Of a DNA stretch of 64,000 nt, positions 10,735 to 22,766 are shown in pieces; positions within the stretch are counted from its first letter, which is position 1; every line of letters starts with the position of its first letter. The position numbers were made by a program, and so were the translations under genes. A model generated the notes under the pieces. The model did no database searches, was not told the origin of the DNA, and saw only the letters and a list, made by a program, of their open reading frames with translations. Source of the stretch: Anaeramoeba flamelloides (lineage: Eukaryota > Metamonada > Anaeramoebidae); NCBI GenBank assembly GCA_027625915.1, contig JANTQA010000063.1, positions 2,046,001 to 2,110,000 on the forward strand, read 5' to 3'.

Positions 10735-11258
10735 TTAAGGACTACGTTTTTAGGTGAAAACAGTGAAATAATCGATAAAATCATCCTTGAATAAGTTATG
10801 TAATCCAAGTAATATTTGTCCAACGAGAATTTCTTTTAGAAAAAATGTGAAATTTTCACAATTTCATCAATTTTCACAATTTTAACCTTTTTAGATCATA
10901 CTAAATTTTGATTTTAATATTTTAGTATTTCCATTTCAACTTTCAGATCTCACACTATTTTCTAGAGGGGTTCTACATATTTTTTACATTTGCCTTTACA
11001 AGTTTGAAATGTTCTCAAATTTGAAATGCACTTGAAAATCCCCAAAAGCCATTTTTTGCAATGATTTTTTTTGTTATTTATAATTTTCCTTGTCATTGAA
11101 TAACAAAGAAAAATAGTCTTCGTGAAAAAGTAAAGAGGACAAAAAATTTTTATTTTTTTTTTTTTGTCCAATTCCTTCCATCTGAAAAAATTTTTGAGCA
11201 GCGAAAGTGAAATAACACAACTACTCGACCCCCTCAAGGGTGGGAACGTAGTCCTTAA
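10735..11258. mobile_element. TTAA-flanked ~520-bp element with ACTACGTT ends
   Basis: The left end reads TTAAGGACTACGTTTTTAGG at 10735 and the right end reads GGAACGTAGTCCTTAA, ending at 11258. The termini are therefore inverted repeats bounded by TTAA on both sides. TTAA target duplication is characteristic of piggyBac elements, but the terminal bases are not the usual CCC, so the class is only a suggestion. The interior (with GACCCCCTCAAGG near the right end) encodes no transposase I can see. Only one copy was found in the window. Confidence 0.6.
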
Positions 11259-11261
11259 ACT

Positions 11262-11915
11262 CGTACTCTCTTTGGATTTCTCTAAAAATTTAAAAGGAAT
11301 ACTAAGTGCTAGTACAATATAAATAAAAAAAAAAAAAATGAGAGAGATGAGAGATGATAAACAATCTTCAGATCAACCATTTTATCTTGTACCTTTTTAT
11401 TGAAAAATATTTTGAATTTAAGCTATTTTTTTCAAAGTCTAAATTTAGTAAAGAAAATAATTGGAGTGTTGAAAATTAAAAAGTTAGAATTAATTTGAGG
11501 TTTGTACATTGGGTTATTAGAGTTATTTGTATATCATACGATAATAGATTGTGAGGCCATAATTTTCTCTTAAATGATAAGTATTTTCGATTTAAAGGTA
11601 CCATCAATCTGCTAACCAAATTGAAACAAAAAGAAAATTATCTTTTGATCTGATCTTTGGTATTAATTTCTTTATTTGAATTCATTTTTCAATATCATTC
11701 GTTTTTTTGAAAGTTCTTGGAGTTGATCAGATAATTTTTCTGTAAATCCTATAAATTTTTAAATTTGTCTAATATATAGTTATTATTAAACCAAAATTGT
11801 TTTCTAGTTCTGTTCTGAAGATCAATAACATCATTTTTAGTTCTTTCATATCCAAGAACTTTAGAATTCCCAATAATTAGATATTTTTTAAATTTAATTA
11901 GGAATTGAAATAAAA
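11262..11915 (+). repeat. ~650-bp dispersed repeat, family T, copy 2
   Basis: Matches 5440-6090 along its length: TTTAAAAGGAATAC, GATAAACAATCTTCAGATC, AAGTATTTTCGAT, TTATCTTTTGATCTGATC and AATTAGGAATTGAAA. It starts directly after the TTAA-flanked element, with no spacer. Confidence 0.65.
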
Positions 11916-12248
11916 ATGAAAAATTACTCTTCTAAACCATTTTCCAGCCAACAGGGCCAAGTTATTTATATGAATGAATTATATGGGTTTAAATGGTTTG
12001 AATCGTTATTGAAGTATTTTATGATTTTGGAAAATTTCAAAATTGAAATCATTTTTTCTAATTTTGCTTTTTTTTTCGATTTTTTTTTTAAAACGTCATT
12101 CAATTATTTTTAAATTTTTTTTTCAATTTCAAGATCCATAGTCATCAAGTAAAAAAATACTATTTTAATTTTACTGAAATCATGAAAATTATTATAGAGA
12201 AATTATATTTGATTTCTATTGGAATTTTATTTAACCTTTGAAACTGAT
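11916..12248. other. Short AT-rich spacer
   Basis: A 65-codon frame beginning at 11916 ends in Phe-rich low-complexity sequence and is not supported as a gene. Confidence 0.4.
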
Positions 12249-12402
12249 ATTTGAATAATAAATAGGAGAATTTTCACTTCATTTTCATTTCCTTTTTTAA
12301 ATAGAGACCACAAATCACCGCCCACTTCTTTTGGTAACTTTATTTCTAAAACAGAAAAGTATGAAAAATGAAGTGAAAATTGTTTTCTATTTATTATTTA
12401 AA
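12249..12402. repeat. ~155-bp fold-back repeat, copy 1
   Basis: The left arm, TTGAATAATAAATAG then TTTTCACTTCATTTTCAT, is mirrored by ATGAAAAATGAAGTGAAAAT then CTATTTATTATTTAAA. A second, diverged copy lies at 42729-42892. The loop contains ACCGCCCACTTC. Confidence 0.7.
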
Positions 12403-13088
12403 TACCAGTAGAAGGTCAAAAAGAACATTCTTGAATTTCTCAATAGGTCATCCTAAGAATTTTAGTTTTCTAATTTTTAAGAAAACCTATTTATTTATTA
12501 GTTTTCTTTCAGATGGATATCAACATTTTTTTAATTTGTATTATTTTTCTTATTTCTTATTAGTTCTTCGAAGATCAATTATATACAATAATTAATATTT
12601 GAAAAAAATGTTAGGCCACTTTGACTGAAACAACGTTTAGTTGACTTACAATTTGTAATTTATAAGCTATCAATTTTACTACATGATTTGGTTTATTTTC
12701 TTAAAACAACCAATTAAATGAGTCAAGGAATCATCTAGTTTTAGACAATTATATTCGAGTTGAGTTTTTTTTTCTAGCAAAATTTCAAGCTAAAGATATT
12801 CTTTTAATTCTATTAATATATAATATATTTTTATTCTATTTGTTCACACCAATTTCTTTTATTATTTAAAATGTATTTTTCAAGTGAATTTTTATTGAGA
12901 TTAAAGCCAGTTTTTAATTAAAATAATATATTCAATATTATTTAAAATCTAACAAATTTATTTTTTGAGTACCCATAAGATATAAATGTTAGAAGAATAT
13001 GGAGCATGTTCCACCCTGAAAGACCACAATAACTTTTTTTTAACATATTTCAAGAACTGACTCTTCATTTTTCAATTTTTAATATTTT
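12403..13088. other. AT-rich spacer, nothing recognised
   Basis: A slightly more complex patch at 12990-13035 (GGAGCATGTTCCACCCTG) has no identifiable function. No coding frame. Confidence 0.4.
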
Positions 13089-14291
13089 TTAAGGGACTAG
13101 TTAACTAAAAAAAATCTTCAAGTAAAATTAATAGCAAATTCAAAAAACAATTACCGTATCTTGAAATTTAAAAAAAGGTAAAAATCTGATTACTACAAAG
13201 ACAGAAACTTACTTTCAATACTATTTTCAGAAATGAATTATTGTTTTTAAAATCAAAACCATTTTTCTCATTTTTGAAAAGTTCAAAATCCAACATATTT
13301 TTGAATTATTTATAAAAAAAATATTTTCTTTGAAAGAACATCAAAATTTTATTACACGTATAGGAAGTGTACCAAAATACACTTTAAAAATAAAACCACT
13401 AAGTTCTGCAATAATCCAGTTTAAAAAAACTACCTAATTTCAAAAAAAAAAATACAATCATTATTTTAAACTTTTAAAAAAAATAATTTTTTGATTCAAA
13501 GAACAATTCAAATCAATTTTTTCTCGGGACTTGAATAAAAAAAATCTGAGAAAAATAACCATACAATCGAATTAAAAATTTTCTCAACTTTTTTTAAAAC
13601 CTGGTAAATTCAACTTATTATCAAGAGAAATCTTTTGTAATTCGATTATTTATAATCAATAATTAATAGCTCAATCTTAATTATTTCAGTAAGCCATTAA
13701 CAACCCAAAGACTAAATGTATCAAATAGACTTTACTATAATTTCTCAATTTTTTAAAATCAATTCAAATGCACATTTCTATTAAAAAAAAATAATAGATA
13801 TTATCAAATAACTGATTTCATTACAAACAGTTCCTTGTTTATACCCTTGGTATTTGAAAAGGGATATTGGCTAATCTTTTAAATTTCAAGAAATTTAATA
13901 AATATTTGAGAATAAAATAGATAATCAATTTTTTAGATCTTCAAGCATTCAATATTTAATTGGTTTTTATTGTATTTTTAAAAAAAGATTAAAGTTTTAA
14001 TGTTACTTGTTCATAAAGACTATCTGAAATTACTAAAAGTGAGATTTCTTCAAAATTTAATTTTTTTGGGAATTTTTTTTTTTCTAATTTGATCCAAAAA
14101 CCCAAACAAAAAAGGATCTTAATCTTTTTACCGGAAATTTCATTAGATAAATGAAATCTTTTAAAAATGATTATTCATTTCTCTAAAGTTCACAAATGAA
14201 GTTAAATATAGAATTTAATTGTATCCCCTTTGTAAATAATTACTTTATTACTTTTGGGTAAAAAAATAAATCAGATTCACTAGTCCCTTAA
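13089..14291 (+). mobile_element. TTAA-flanked ~1.2-kb element, family S, copy 1
   Basis: The left end reads TTAAGGGACTAGTTAACT and the right end reads CACTAGTCCCTTAA. These are inverted repeats of 9 bp inside TTAA on both sides. Diverged relatives lie at about 45930-46960 and 61765-62955 in the same orientation. Landmarks include GAAATGAATTATTGTTTTTA, AAAATAAAACCACTAAGTT and TTTAGATCTTCA. No transposase frame. The TTAA boundaries suggest a piggyBac-type non-autonomous element, though the terminal GGG is not typical of that family. Confidence 0.7.
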
Positions 14292-16422
14292 TAGATTTTT
14301 TTTATTTAAAATGTGTTTTGTAAAACATCAAAAATTATTTATTTTTAGTAAATACAAAATATTTGATATTTTTCTTTTTCTTTTTGCTTTTTTTAAATTT
14401 TATTAAGATAATTAGAAACAGCAATCATTTCTCAAAAATATTACTAAATCCAAATGATTTTTTTGAAATTAAGTCCCAAGAGTATTGAATTCATATATAT
14501 CAACTTTTCTTAAATCTTAGTATAAATTGATTTTGAGAAATAGACGATACTTAAAATATTCAGCTTAATCCCTAAATTTATATATAAATAATAAATTTGT
14601 TTTTTTTTTGAATTAAATATATACCTTCTTTGGGATTAATCTGTTATTCAATTCAAAAAAAAATTTTTTTTTCAGAGTAATTTGAATAATAAAAAATAAT
14701 ATAACAATAAATATTACAAAGAGTGATTCTTTAAAAATTGTTAATGATTTATTGAATCAAATTCTTTTATTGATTTATTTTTCTTGAATTTGATATTTAA
14801 TTTTATTTTGTTCTGATCAAAAATTCACTTTATTTTATTGGAGTGAATAAATATATTTTAATTATAAAATTTTTAATAGATCTATAATAATATTAGTATG
14901 TGGCTTTAGGCGAATTGATTTTAAAAAATTGTTTTATATGTTAAACAGTGCATCATTGTTTATAAACTTTTTTTGTGGAATTTTCTCTTATTTTGTTGAC
15001 CATTTTCAAAAAAAAATTATTATGATTTAGTTCTTGATTTATTTGATCAATTAATTTTAACTAATTAAATTGTTTTATGATTTTGAATATTATTTTTTTT
15101 GCTAATAATTTTAAAATAAAATGATAATTTTTTCATTATTACGGAATAATTTCCTTATTATTCTTCCTTCCTTTCAATGTAAATTCCTAGACACCTTCAT
15201 ACATAAATACCTACATTCATTCCTACATATTTATCAATATTAAAATCAAGGGAAAATTTTCTTCATTTTAATTATATTACACCTTTAAAAAAACATTCAA
15301 TCCACACTTTTTTAACTTTCAAAGAATTAGTTTCGAACATCTAACAATAGAAATCTAAGAATTTGGGACATTGAAAAATTGAGAACTTTCAACTTTTTAT
15401 ACCCATTTTAAAAGGGTATGCCCAAAAAATTTTGAAAAATATCTATAAAAGTACCACCATACATCAAAATTATTAATTCCAGTGCTTTATTAAACTGTTT
15501 TTGATCACATTTTTATGAAACGACTTTTAAAGTCTTTGGTGAAATTATTAATAAAATTTGAGTTGTAAGAAGGGTATTTGTTATTTCAGTGTGTATTTAC
15601 AGAACAGTTTTGTAGACCAATCTCTTGGTCTGTTTTGAGGACATATTTCAAAAAGAAAAAAAAGACAAACATTAAAAAATGTGAATTGATAATAAGAATC
15701 AACAAAGTTTCTCTCCAAAACAAAACCAAAATAAAAGCTATAATGGATAACAATTTAAATCTAACTTGAATTATAATTTTGTATTTTGAGATTAAAATAG
15801 TTTTTTTTTCAGTTTTATACCGCTTTTAAATAAATCCTTTTGAACAGTCAAACAAAGATCTTGATCATATTTTTGTCTTAAATAGGCTATTCTCTTAACT
15901 TTTTGATTCAAAAATAACATAAAGTTAATTAGTAACATTTTTCAGATCTAAACCCCTTTTTACAATAAACAATAATTCAAACCAAAACAAAAGAAATCAT
16001 CAAAATTTAGACAACAGAAGGAATTTTTTACAAAAATAAATTTTTTTACAAAATTTAAATTACCCTCATTTAATAGATCACCCCAAACCGTAATACTAAA
16101 TGAGGATTAGATCTTTCGAGATTAGATTTAGAAGATACAAAAGATATAAATTTCAAAAAAACCATTTTAAAACAAAAGAATAGTATTTTAATGAAACCAA
16201 ATCATAATAAAACACAAAGGGAATGTCTAAAATAAAAGATTTGAGCTAAAAGAAGTAATTTTGAAAAAAATTAACTTTACAAAACAATAAAAAGAAAAGT
16301 AATAATCTTTTTAATTTTGTCATAATTTTTAATAATCCACAAACGCAGAATCATTTTTGAAAATCCAAAAACAATCTCAACATCCCTCTTATAATAAAAT
16401 TTAAATATACCTTAATCACAGG
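14292..16422. other. Long intergenic region
   Basis: Nothing coding is recognised. A patch of ordinary complexity at 15160-15250 and a 63-codon frame near 15578-15769 with no ATG start and no known family were examined and left uncalled. The last 40 bases before the F-box gene read ATACCTTAATCACAGG, which looks like a 3' splice acceptor just ahead of the ATG. Confidence 0.4.
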
Positions 16423-17031
16423 ATGGAAAATTTACTTGAATCTGAATTTCTCAAAACACCAATGAATAAATTGGAACAGAAACAAAAAAAGCAAAACACA
16501 AGGAAAGATTTTATGGAGATATTGCCTGAGGAAATTTCTGTACAAATCTTTGGTTACTTGGATCCAAAGACACTTGGCATGTGTAATCTAGTTTCACAAG
16601 AGTGGAACCGAATCACCAACGACGATTTAATTTGGCATGAGAAGAGCAATAAGGAATCAAAGACCTTCACAAGGTATCGATCAGGTTGGAAGGCAATCTA
16701 CTTTGCGAAACAAAAAAAAGAAGTAATTGACGAGAACTCGCAAATCTTTTTGGACGTGAACGTAACCGATAGCTTCAGATATTTCAGTGGCAACACTTGT
16801 TCGTCCCACAACCACCCTTCACTTTTTGCACACAACGGCCACTTGAACATTGCCGGCAAAGGAATCTTTCTCGAAATCCCGATCGAAAGAGCAACTGAAG
16901 CACTGAACCTTTTTGCAATGTTCCTAAAAAATAGGAAGTACCACCCCAAATTTAGAATTGGCCAAAGCTCTAATTACCACTTTAGTTTTGATCGTAAAGC
17001 TAGAATGATCAAAATCCTACAAACCAAATAA
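16423..17031 (+). CDS. F-box protein (202 aa)
   Basis: F-box proteins recruit substrates to SCF (Skp1-cullin-F-box) ubiquitin ligases through an N-terminal Skp1-binding motif. Residues 32-72 are a good F-box: LPEEISVQIFGYLDPKTLGM, then CNLVSQEWNRITNDDLIWHE. The remaining ~130 residues hold no recognised repeat such as WD40, LRR or kelch. They include DSFRYFSGNTCSSHNHPSLF and LNIAGKGIFLEIPIERATEA and look like one compact substrate-binding or accessory domain. The first 30 residues are Lys/Gln-rich. The ATG at 16423 follows CACAGG, so an intron in the 5' untranslated region, or a short upstream exon, is possible. The gene is more GC-rich than its flanks. The substrate cannot be predicted. Confidence 0.85.
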   Translation: MENLLESEFLKTPMNKLEQKQKKQNTRKDFMEILPEEISVQIFGYLDPKTLGMCNLVSQEWNRITNDDLIWHEKSNKESKTFTRYRSGWKAIYFAKQKKEVIDENSQIFLDVNVTDSFRYFSGNTCSSHNHPSLFAHNGHLNIAGKGIFLEIPIERATEALNLFAMFLKNRKYHPKFRIGQSSNYHFSFDRKARMIKILQTK

Positions 17032-18762
17032 TTATGAATCGCAGAATTTGGGTGTGGTGTGTATTGAAGATTTCTTTTTTTTTTTTGTTTAGACTTGATA
17101 GATTATCTCCTTTTTGCTTCAATACAGATCCCAACCGAAAGATGATACTTGTGGTTTTGACAATAGATTGCAAATACAGAATAATGGAGAAGAATTATTA
17201 TTTATCTGGAGTTTTAAGAAAGTAGCAACCCAGTATACCTTAAACAAAGGCTTGAGATGATGATATATAATTTTTTTTTTTTTGATTTATTATGTATTTG
17301 TTATTGAAAAACTTCATTTTTGTGAAAATTAGAAATATGTTTATTCTTTGGTTTATTGATTTGAAATTGTAAAAAATAAATTCTTTTCATTCCATAGTTT
17401 TTTTTCATACAAATCCCTTTTTTTTTGAAAAATTTTTTTAAAAAATAATTCCCAAATATTCTTCCCTGAGTGTTATGAAAAAAAAGTAAATTATTTTATT
17501 TTTTATTAACCCTTTTTTTTTCATCCAGATTTTTTAATTTTTTATTAACTTTAGAGTGTGTTTTTTTTTTTTTGTTTAAAATTTATTTTCTTGATAACAG
17601 ATCACTTTTGAGAACTTTTTATTATTTAAATGAGTCTGAAAAAAAATTATGTAAAGTTGAGAGAATAAGCTATATATTTTTCTTGGCAGGGTGATATTTA
17701 TTACACCAAGAAAGAAAAATATTTTGCTTTTCAAGTTGACAAAATAAGCAATGCATTATTGGTTGAATTGTGAGAAATCTTCAATGAAAAAAATTAATTA
17801 AAAAAAAAATTAAAAATAATCGAAAAGTTTTTTTATTTATTTTAGATCTTTATAGTTCTAGGGATTTTTAAATTCTAATAAAAGTATTAAAAGTGATTGT
17901 TGTGAACTAAAAAATGAAAATTTTCAAAATTCCAACATTTTTAAAAAGTTATTTTTTTAATCCTCTTTAAACTCTCAAATTTCCTAAAACTAGCCAATAA
18001 CGGTACCTTTTGAATTATATTTTTTGTTTCCAAAAAGAATAACTAGTTAATTAAGATCTAGAGAAAATCCACATTTCTTCTATCCACCTATCTCTTCTAT
18101 TGGTTATATTTAGAGACTTTAACCAAAAACTCAGCCATTTATTTTTCAAAAGAAGAAAACAAAAAAAGAGAAAAAACTGATAATAATCATTATCAGTAGA
18201 ATATTATCAAATGAAGATTTTTATTCTGGAAATAACCAATATAAACATTCCTAGCACAAAGGTTATTTTTTGTCATTTTTTTAGATTTCTAAAGAAAAAA
18301 AATAACTAGTTTATATCTTCTATTTTTAAAAATATTTTTTTTTTTTGTTTAAAGGATTTGATTCAATTTTTGGATCAAAATAATTAGGAATATACTTGTA
18401 TACAACAATAAAAGTAAAAAAAAAAAAAAAATTAATCAAAATATTACTTTAATTAGCATTTAATCTATAATAATAAAGATTATATTCATAATAATCAACA
18501 TTCGAGAACAGAGAAAGTCTGGAGTTATTCCATTTATTGGTGTTATTAATACTGGTATATTTACAAGTCTCTTGTCAAAAAAAAGGTGATTTTAGGTGCT
18601 AAATTATTTTAAAAAAATTGAACAATGAATTTTTGTTAAATTCAACTTTGAGATATTTATTTGGATATATAACAAGCAATAGTTTATATAACATTCTATT
18701 CATCTAATAAGACCCTCATAAAGAAATAAAAATATACTCATAGTGAATATCCAGTGTCATAA
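17032..18762. other. AT-rich intergenic region, nothing recognised
   Basis: Contains a short palindromic patch near 17679-17725 (TATTTTTCTTGGCAGG facing CCAAGAAAGAAAAATAT). No gene signal. Confidence 0.4.
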
Positions 18763-19430
18763 GTTTTCCAGGGTTCAAATGGATTGAGTAAACAATATCC
18801 TTTTACAATATTCTTTTTAATTCTGGAAAGCCCAAAAAAAATGTTTTTCAAGTGCCTTAAAGTACCGTAGAGTGCCTAGGTTTTTTTTAATTTCAGAAAT
18901 TAAAAAAAAAAATTTAAAATTTTCTTTTAATTTCTACAATTAAAAAAAACCTAATGGTGGTTTTCTTGAGGTTTTCGGTTTCATGTGTAAAATAAATTGA
19001 TCTTGGTTAGGTTTATTTGAGTTTTCTATTTATTAAGAAAATCAATAGATTTTCGTTAGGTTTTTTTTACTTTAGAAATAAAATAGATAACTTCAAAACT
19101 GTTCTTTTTATTTCAAAAAGTAAAAAAAAAGCCTAGAACACTTCACAAATAGAAAACTCAAAAAAACCTAACCAAAATCTATTAATTTTCCAAATAAACA
19201 GATACCTCAAGAAAATCTAACTGTGGTTTTCCAGAATTCAAAAGAATAGAGTAAAATGATAGATTTAACTCGTTTTTTTTTAAATTCTGGATAAGATAAC
19301 GGTTTTTTTTCTTTTATTTTCTATTTATTTGAAAAATATATTGCTTCCATATAAAAAAGAAAACTAAAGAAACCCCAACTGAAGTGTTCTAGTTTTTTTT
19401 TTTTTTTGATTTAAGAAATAAATTGTTAAT
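18763..19430. repeat. Modular palindrome cluster 1
   Basis: A run of hairpin cassettes. At 18763-18830, AGTTTTCCAGGGTTCAAATG faces TTTTTAATTCTGGAAAG. At 18885-18955, a GGTTTTTTTTAATTTC arm faces AATTAAAAAAAACC. Around 19015-19190, TTTGAGTTTTCTATTTATT and CAATAGATTTTCGTTAGG face their complements in AAATAGAAAACTCAAAAAAA and ACCAAAATCTATT. At 19226-19295, GGTTTTCCAGAATTCAAAAG faces TTTTTAAATTCTGGATAAG. The same cassettes recur at 39.2, 42.4 and 47.3 kb. Linkers are short motifs such as AAGTGCC and AGAGTGCCTAGG. Confidence 0.75.
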
Positions 19431-20044
19431 TTATTCAATTTTCAGTTTATTTTAAAAATTAAAAAAACCTTTTGAAAAATTCATATATATATATAAATAT
19501 AAATAAATAAACTTTGTTTTAGTCAAATCGGTCCAATATTTTTTTCAAATATTAATTATTTTTTATAATTGACCTTTGAAGGGAAAATAAGAAATAAGAA
19601 GAATAATACACATCAAATAATTGTTGGTACTCATCTGAAACAAAACTAAAAAATTAATGAATTGTCTTAAAAAGAGGAAAATTCAAATCCTTAAGGTTCT
19701 ATTAAGAAAAACAACAATGTACATATTGATCTTTAATTGAAGATCCAAAATATTATTGCAATAGAAATCTATATATTTTCTATAAAAGTATTATTACAGT
19801 TTCAGTAACATTAAAATAACATTTTTTTATCAAGTGAATATAGATCTTGCTTTAAAAAAAAAATTGCTTATTTAGTAATTTATCTAAAATTACAAGGAAA
19901 AAAAAAATTAAGATTGGAAAGAATATTTTACATTTTGAAATTTCCAAAATAAATTTTTTCTTTTAATATTGATTTAAATACCACAAACACATATAATTAA
20001 ATTTATAGAACATGAAACTTTGACCGGATCATGGTTTATATATA
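19431..20044. other. AT-rich spacer
   Basis: Homopolymer-rich with a short (TA)n near 19484-19495. Nothing else seen. Confidence 0.4.
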
Positions 20045-20573
20045 AACCCCATTCCAAAAATTTGGACACCCCCAAAAACCAAAATAGGTAAAATAAAACT
20101 CAATTTATTATATTTTTCCAAACATATTATTAAACCACATTTAAGTTACCAGGTATTAATGTTTTTAAAAGTAATCATTTTTATCCAAATAAAAGAAAAA
20201 AATATAAAAAGAAAAATTAATAATCGATCTTCCAACGATGATGAAACCAGCCGAAACAAAAAATGTATTGGTAAATTGGTTGAAATTACACCAACAATTG
20301 TTGATCAATCAAATGATAAGATACGATCAACCAATTGTATGTGATTATTCTAATTTAATAAACTCTACACTAACTTTCTATCAATGATCAAAAAAAAATT
20401 CTAGATCTTACGAAACAGATTACTTAACTGGAAAAAATGAAATGAAAAAAAAACAAAAATGACAAAAAATGAAATAGTTTGTAAAATTAAAATTATTTCC
20501 AAATTGGATGTAAAGCGTTGTATTGTTATACTTTTAGCTTTTTAAACTGTGTCCAAATTTGAGGAATTTAGTT
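20045..20573 (+). mobile_element. Tc1/mariner-type MITE, copy B (~529 bp)
   Basis: Flanked by TA (20043-20044 and 20574-20575). The left end reads AACCCCATTCCAAAAATTTG then GACAC; the right end reads GTGTCCAAATTTGAGGAATT then TAGTT. Same family and orientation as copy A. A 61-codon frame inside it (20159-20344) is not recognisable as a transposase fragment. Confidence 0.85.
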
Positions 20574-22766
20574 TAAATATAAATATACTCCTCATCACCT
20601 GGTATTTTGCCTAAATTTCATCAAGTTTAAAAGAAAAGATTTAAAATGATATTGTTGTGTTAATATATTTATTTTCTTTTTTGTCATTAATCCATTGTTT
20701 TGAATCATAATAAAAAGTCAAAATAGTTCAAAGATAAAGTATTTATGCTATTATATTTCTTTTTTTATTATTGGAATAAAAAAAATGTTACTTATTTATT
20801 TTTTACATTTTCTTTAAAGATTATTTTTTAAATTTTTTAAATTAGAAATTTTATTACAATAATAGTAATTAAAAACTCAACACATTGTTATTTAATAATA
20901 ACAATCAAACAAAGTTATAAATTTTATGATAAAAAAAATCATAGTAAAAAAATATATTACTGAGAAATTAATATTTTTATTTTCTAGATAAATTTTTAAT
21001 AAATATTAACTCAAGAGATACATGAAATTTATCTCTTTAGACCAAAATTAATTGTTTAATATGAATAATTGTTTAAAACTTTAATTTAAGAAATAGAAAC
21101 TACTTGAAAAAATAAAAAAAAAAAAAAATTTAGAATAATTTTATTTATTACATTAGAATGAAATCAATGTAAAAATGTTTTTAATAGATAAATTAATCAA
21201 CCCTAAATATTTCAAAAAAAAATATAAAGTAACTATTAAGTAGTATTCAAAGATACTAAAATAATCTTCAAAATCAATTTTTTTTTTTTTTTTGAATTTT
21301 GTTATTAGTAAAAATTCGAATAATATTTTTATATGAAATTAAATTTTTCAATCTAAATTAATACAGATCTTGGAAAATAATCTTTGAAAAAAATTGAAAA
21401 ATCTGATTTTAATTGTAAAAATAGTAGTAAAAGTTCAGTTATCTAATATTATTTTGATGAATTGTTCCCCCCATTTTAAAATAAATAACAAGTCTAAAAA
21501 TTAGATAGGGTTATTAGATTTTAAATTAAATTCAAAACATCAAATAAAGCAAAAATTGAATTAAAGCAGTGAAAAAAATACCGGACCTGAAAAAAATCCC
21601 TGACAAGATTTTTAATTGTGAATATTAGTAAAATTTTTGTATAATTTCATTTATTTATAATCAAATTCCTTTTTTTTAAGAGTCAAACTTTTAAAATTAT
21701 AACTCATCCACTTATTAGAATGATGATTAATGAAATCACGCCTGTTCAAAACACCATTCAGTCAATCAAAAAACAAGAAGAAAAATTATCATTTTCCAAA
21801 CTCTCGTAAACCTCAATAAAACTCGATTGTTTTTCAAAAAAAGTTGATCAACATATGGCTATCAAACAATTACTCGAGTATTCTAGATACACCTTACTTT
21901 GATGAACTTTAGGTAGGTATATTACTAATCTCATAAAAAAATTGGTTATTTATAATAAGGATTTGATTGAAAATAAAAGAAATTACACAAAAATTTTACT
22001 AATATTCACAATTAAAAATCTTTTCAGGGATTTTTTTCGTGTCAGTATTTTTTTCCCTACTATATGTTCAATTTTTTCTAATTTTATTTTTACCGATCAA
22101 CATAAGAAAAAATTTAATTTTTTGGATTTTTTGATATTAGGCTTTTTCGTTTCATTCCAAATTGACTTGATGTTTTTAAAGATAGGGATAAATCCAGTTT
22201 GGTTAATTTCTAATTTCGTTTGTTCTTTATTGATCACTGAAAAATAAGTGAAAATTTATATTCGAAAATTTTGGTTTTTCAACCATACTCAAATCAAAAA
22301 TTAATTTTACATTTTTTTTTTCTATTTGATAGATGTTTTTGGATAGAACAATCAAAAATTTGAGAATATCTTTTTGTATTTACAACAGATATGATTAAAA
22401 TGAATATATTCCACACGTAGAGGATTTTTAATCAAGAACCCATGACAAAAAGTTTAAATTTGACAACTTTTAAACAAAAAAAAAACTTTCCACAAAAAGG
22501 AGAAAAATGTTTAAATCTCCAACAAAAACCAAAACGAGTGTTTCTGTTAATAAAGAAGAATAATTTTTTTCCAAATCCAAAAGAATGATATTTAAAAGAA
22601 GATTAGGTTAAAATTGATTCATTCAAGAATCAAATTTTCAACTTTAAAATCAAATTTGCTAATTTCACGAAGAAAATTCCTTTTGAAAAATGTTCAAAAT
22701 CGAAAAACCAAACAGAAAAAAAGGATTTATTTTTTCAAAATTTTCTCTGTTTGTTATTCCTTGTGA
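20574..22766. other. Intergenic region upstream of the membrane-protein gene
   Basis: Mostly AT-rich without features. A 101-codon hydrophobic frame at about 21942-22247 begins with TTG rather than ATG. Its Phe/Ile-rich composition is what A/T sequence yields by chance, although segments such as FLDFLILGFFVSFQIDLMF read like a helix. It could be a decayed membrane-protein fragment; I do not call it a gene. Confidence 0.4.

Noticed and set aside
20159-20344. Possible transposase remnant inside Tc1/mariner MITE copy B
   Set aside because: No DDE/D or helix-turn-helix pattern is visible, and the frame is not conserved in copies A, C or D.
21942-22247. 101-codon hydrophobic frame
   Set aside because: No ATG at its start, and its composition is expected of translated A/T sequence. 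Kept only as a remark in the intergenic entry.
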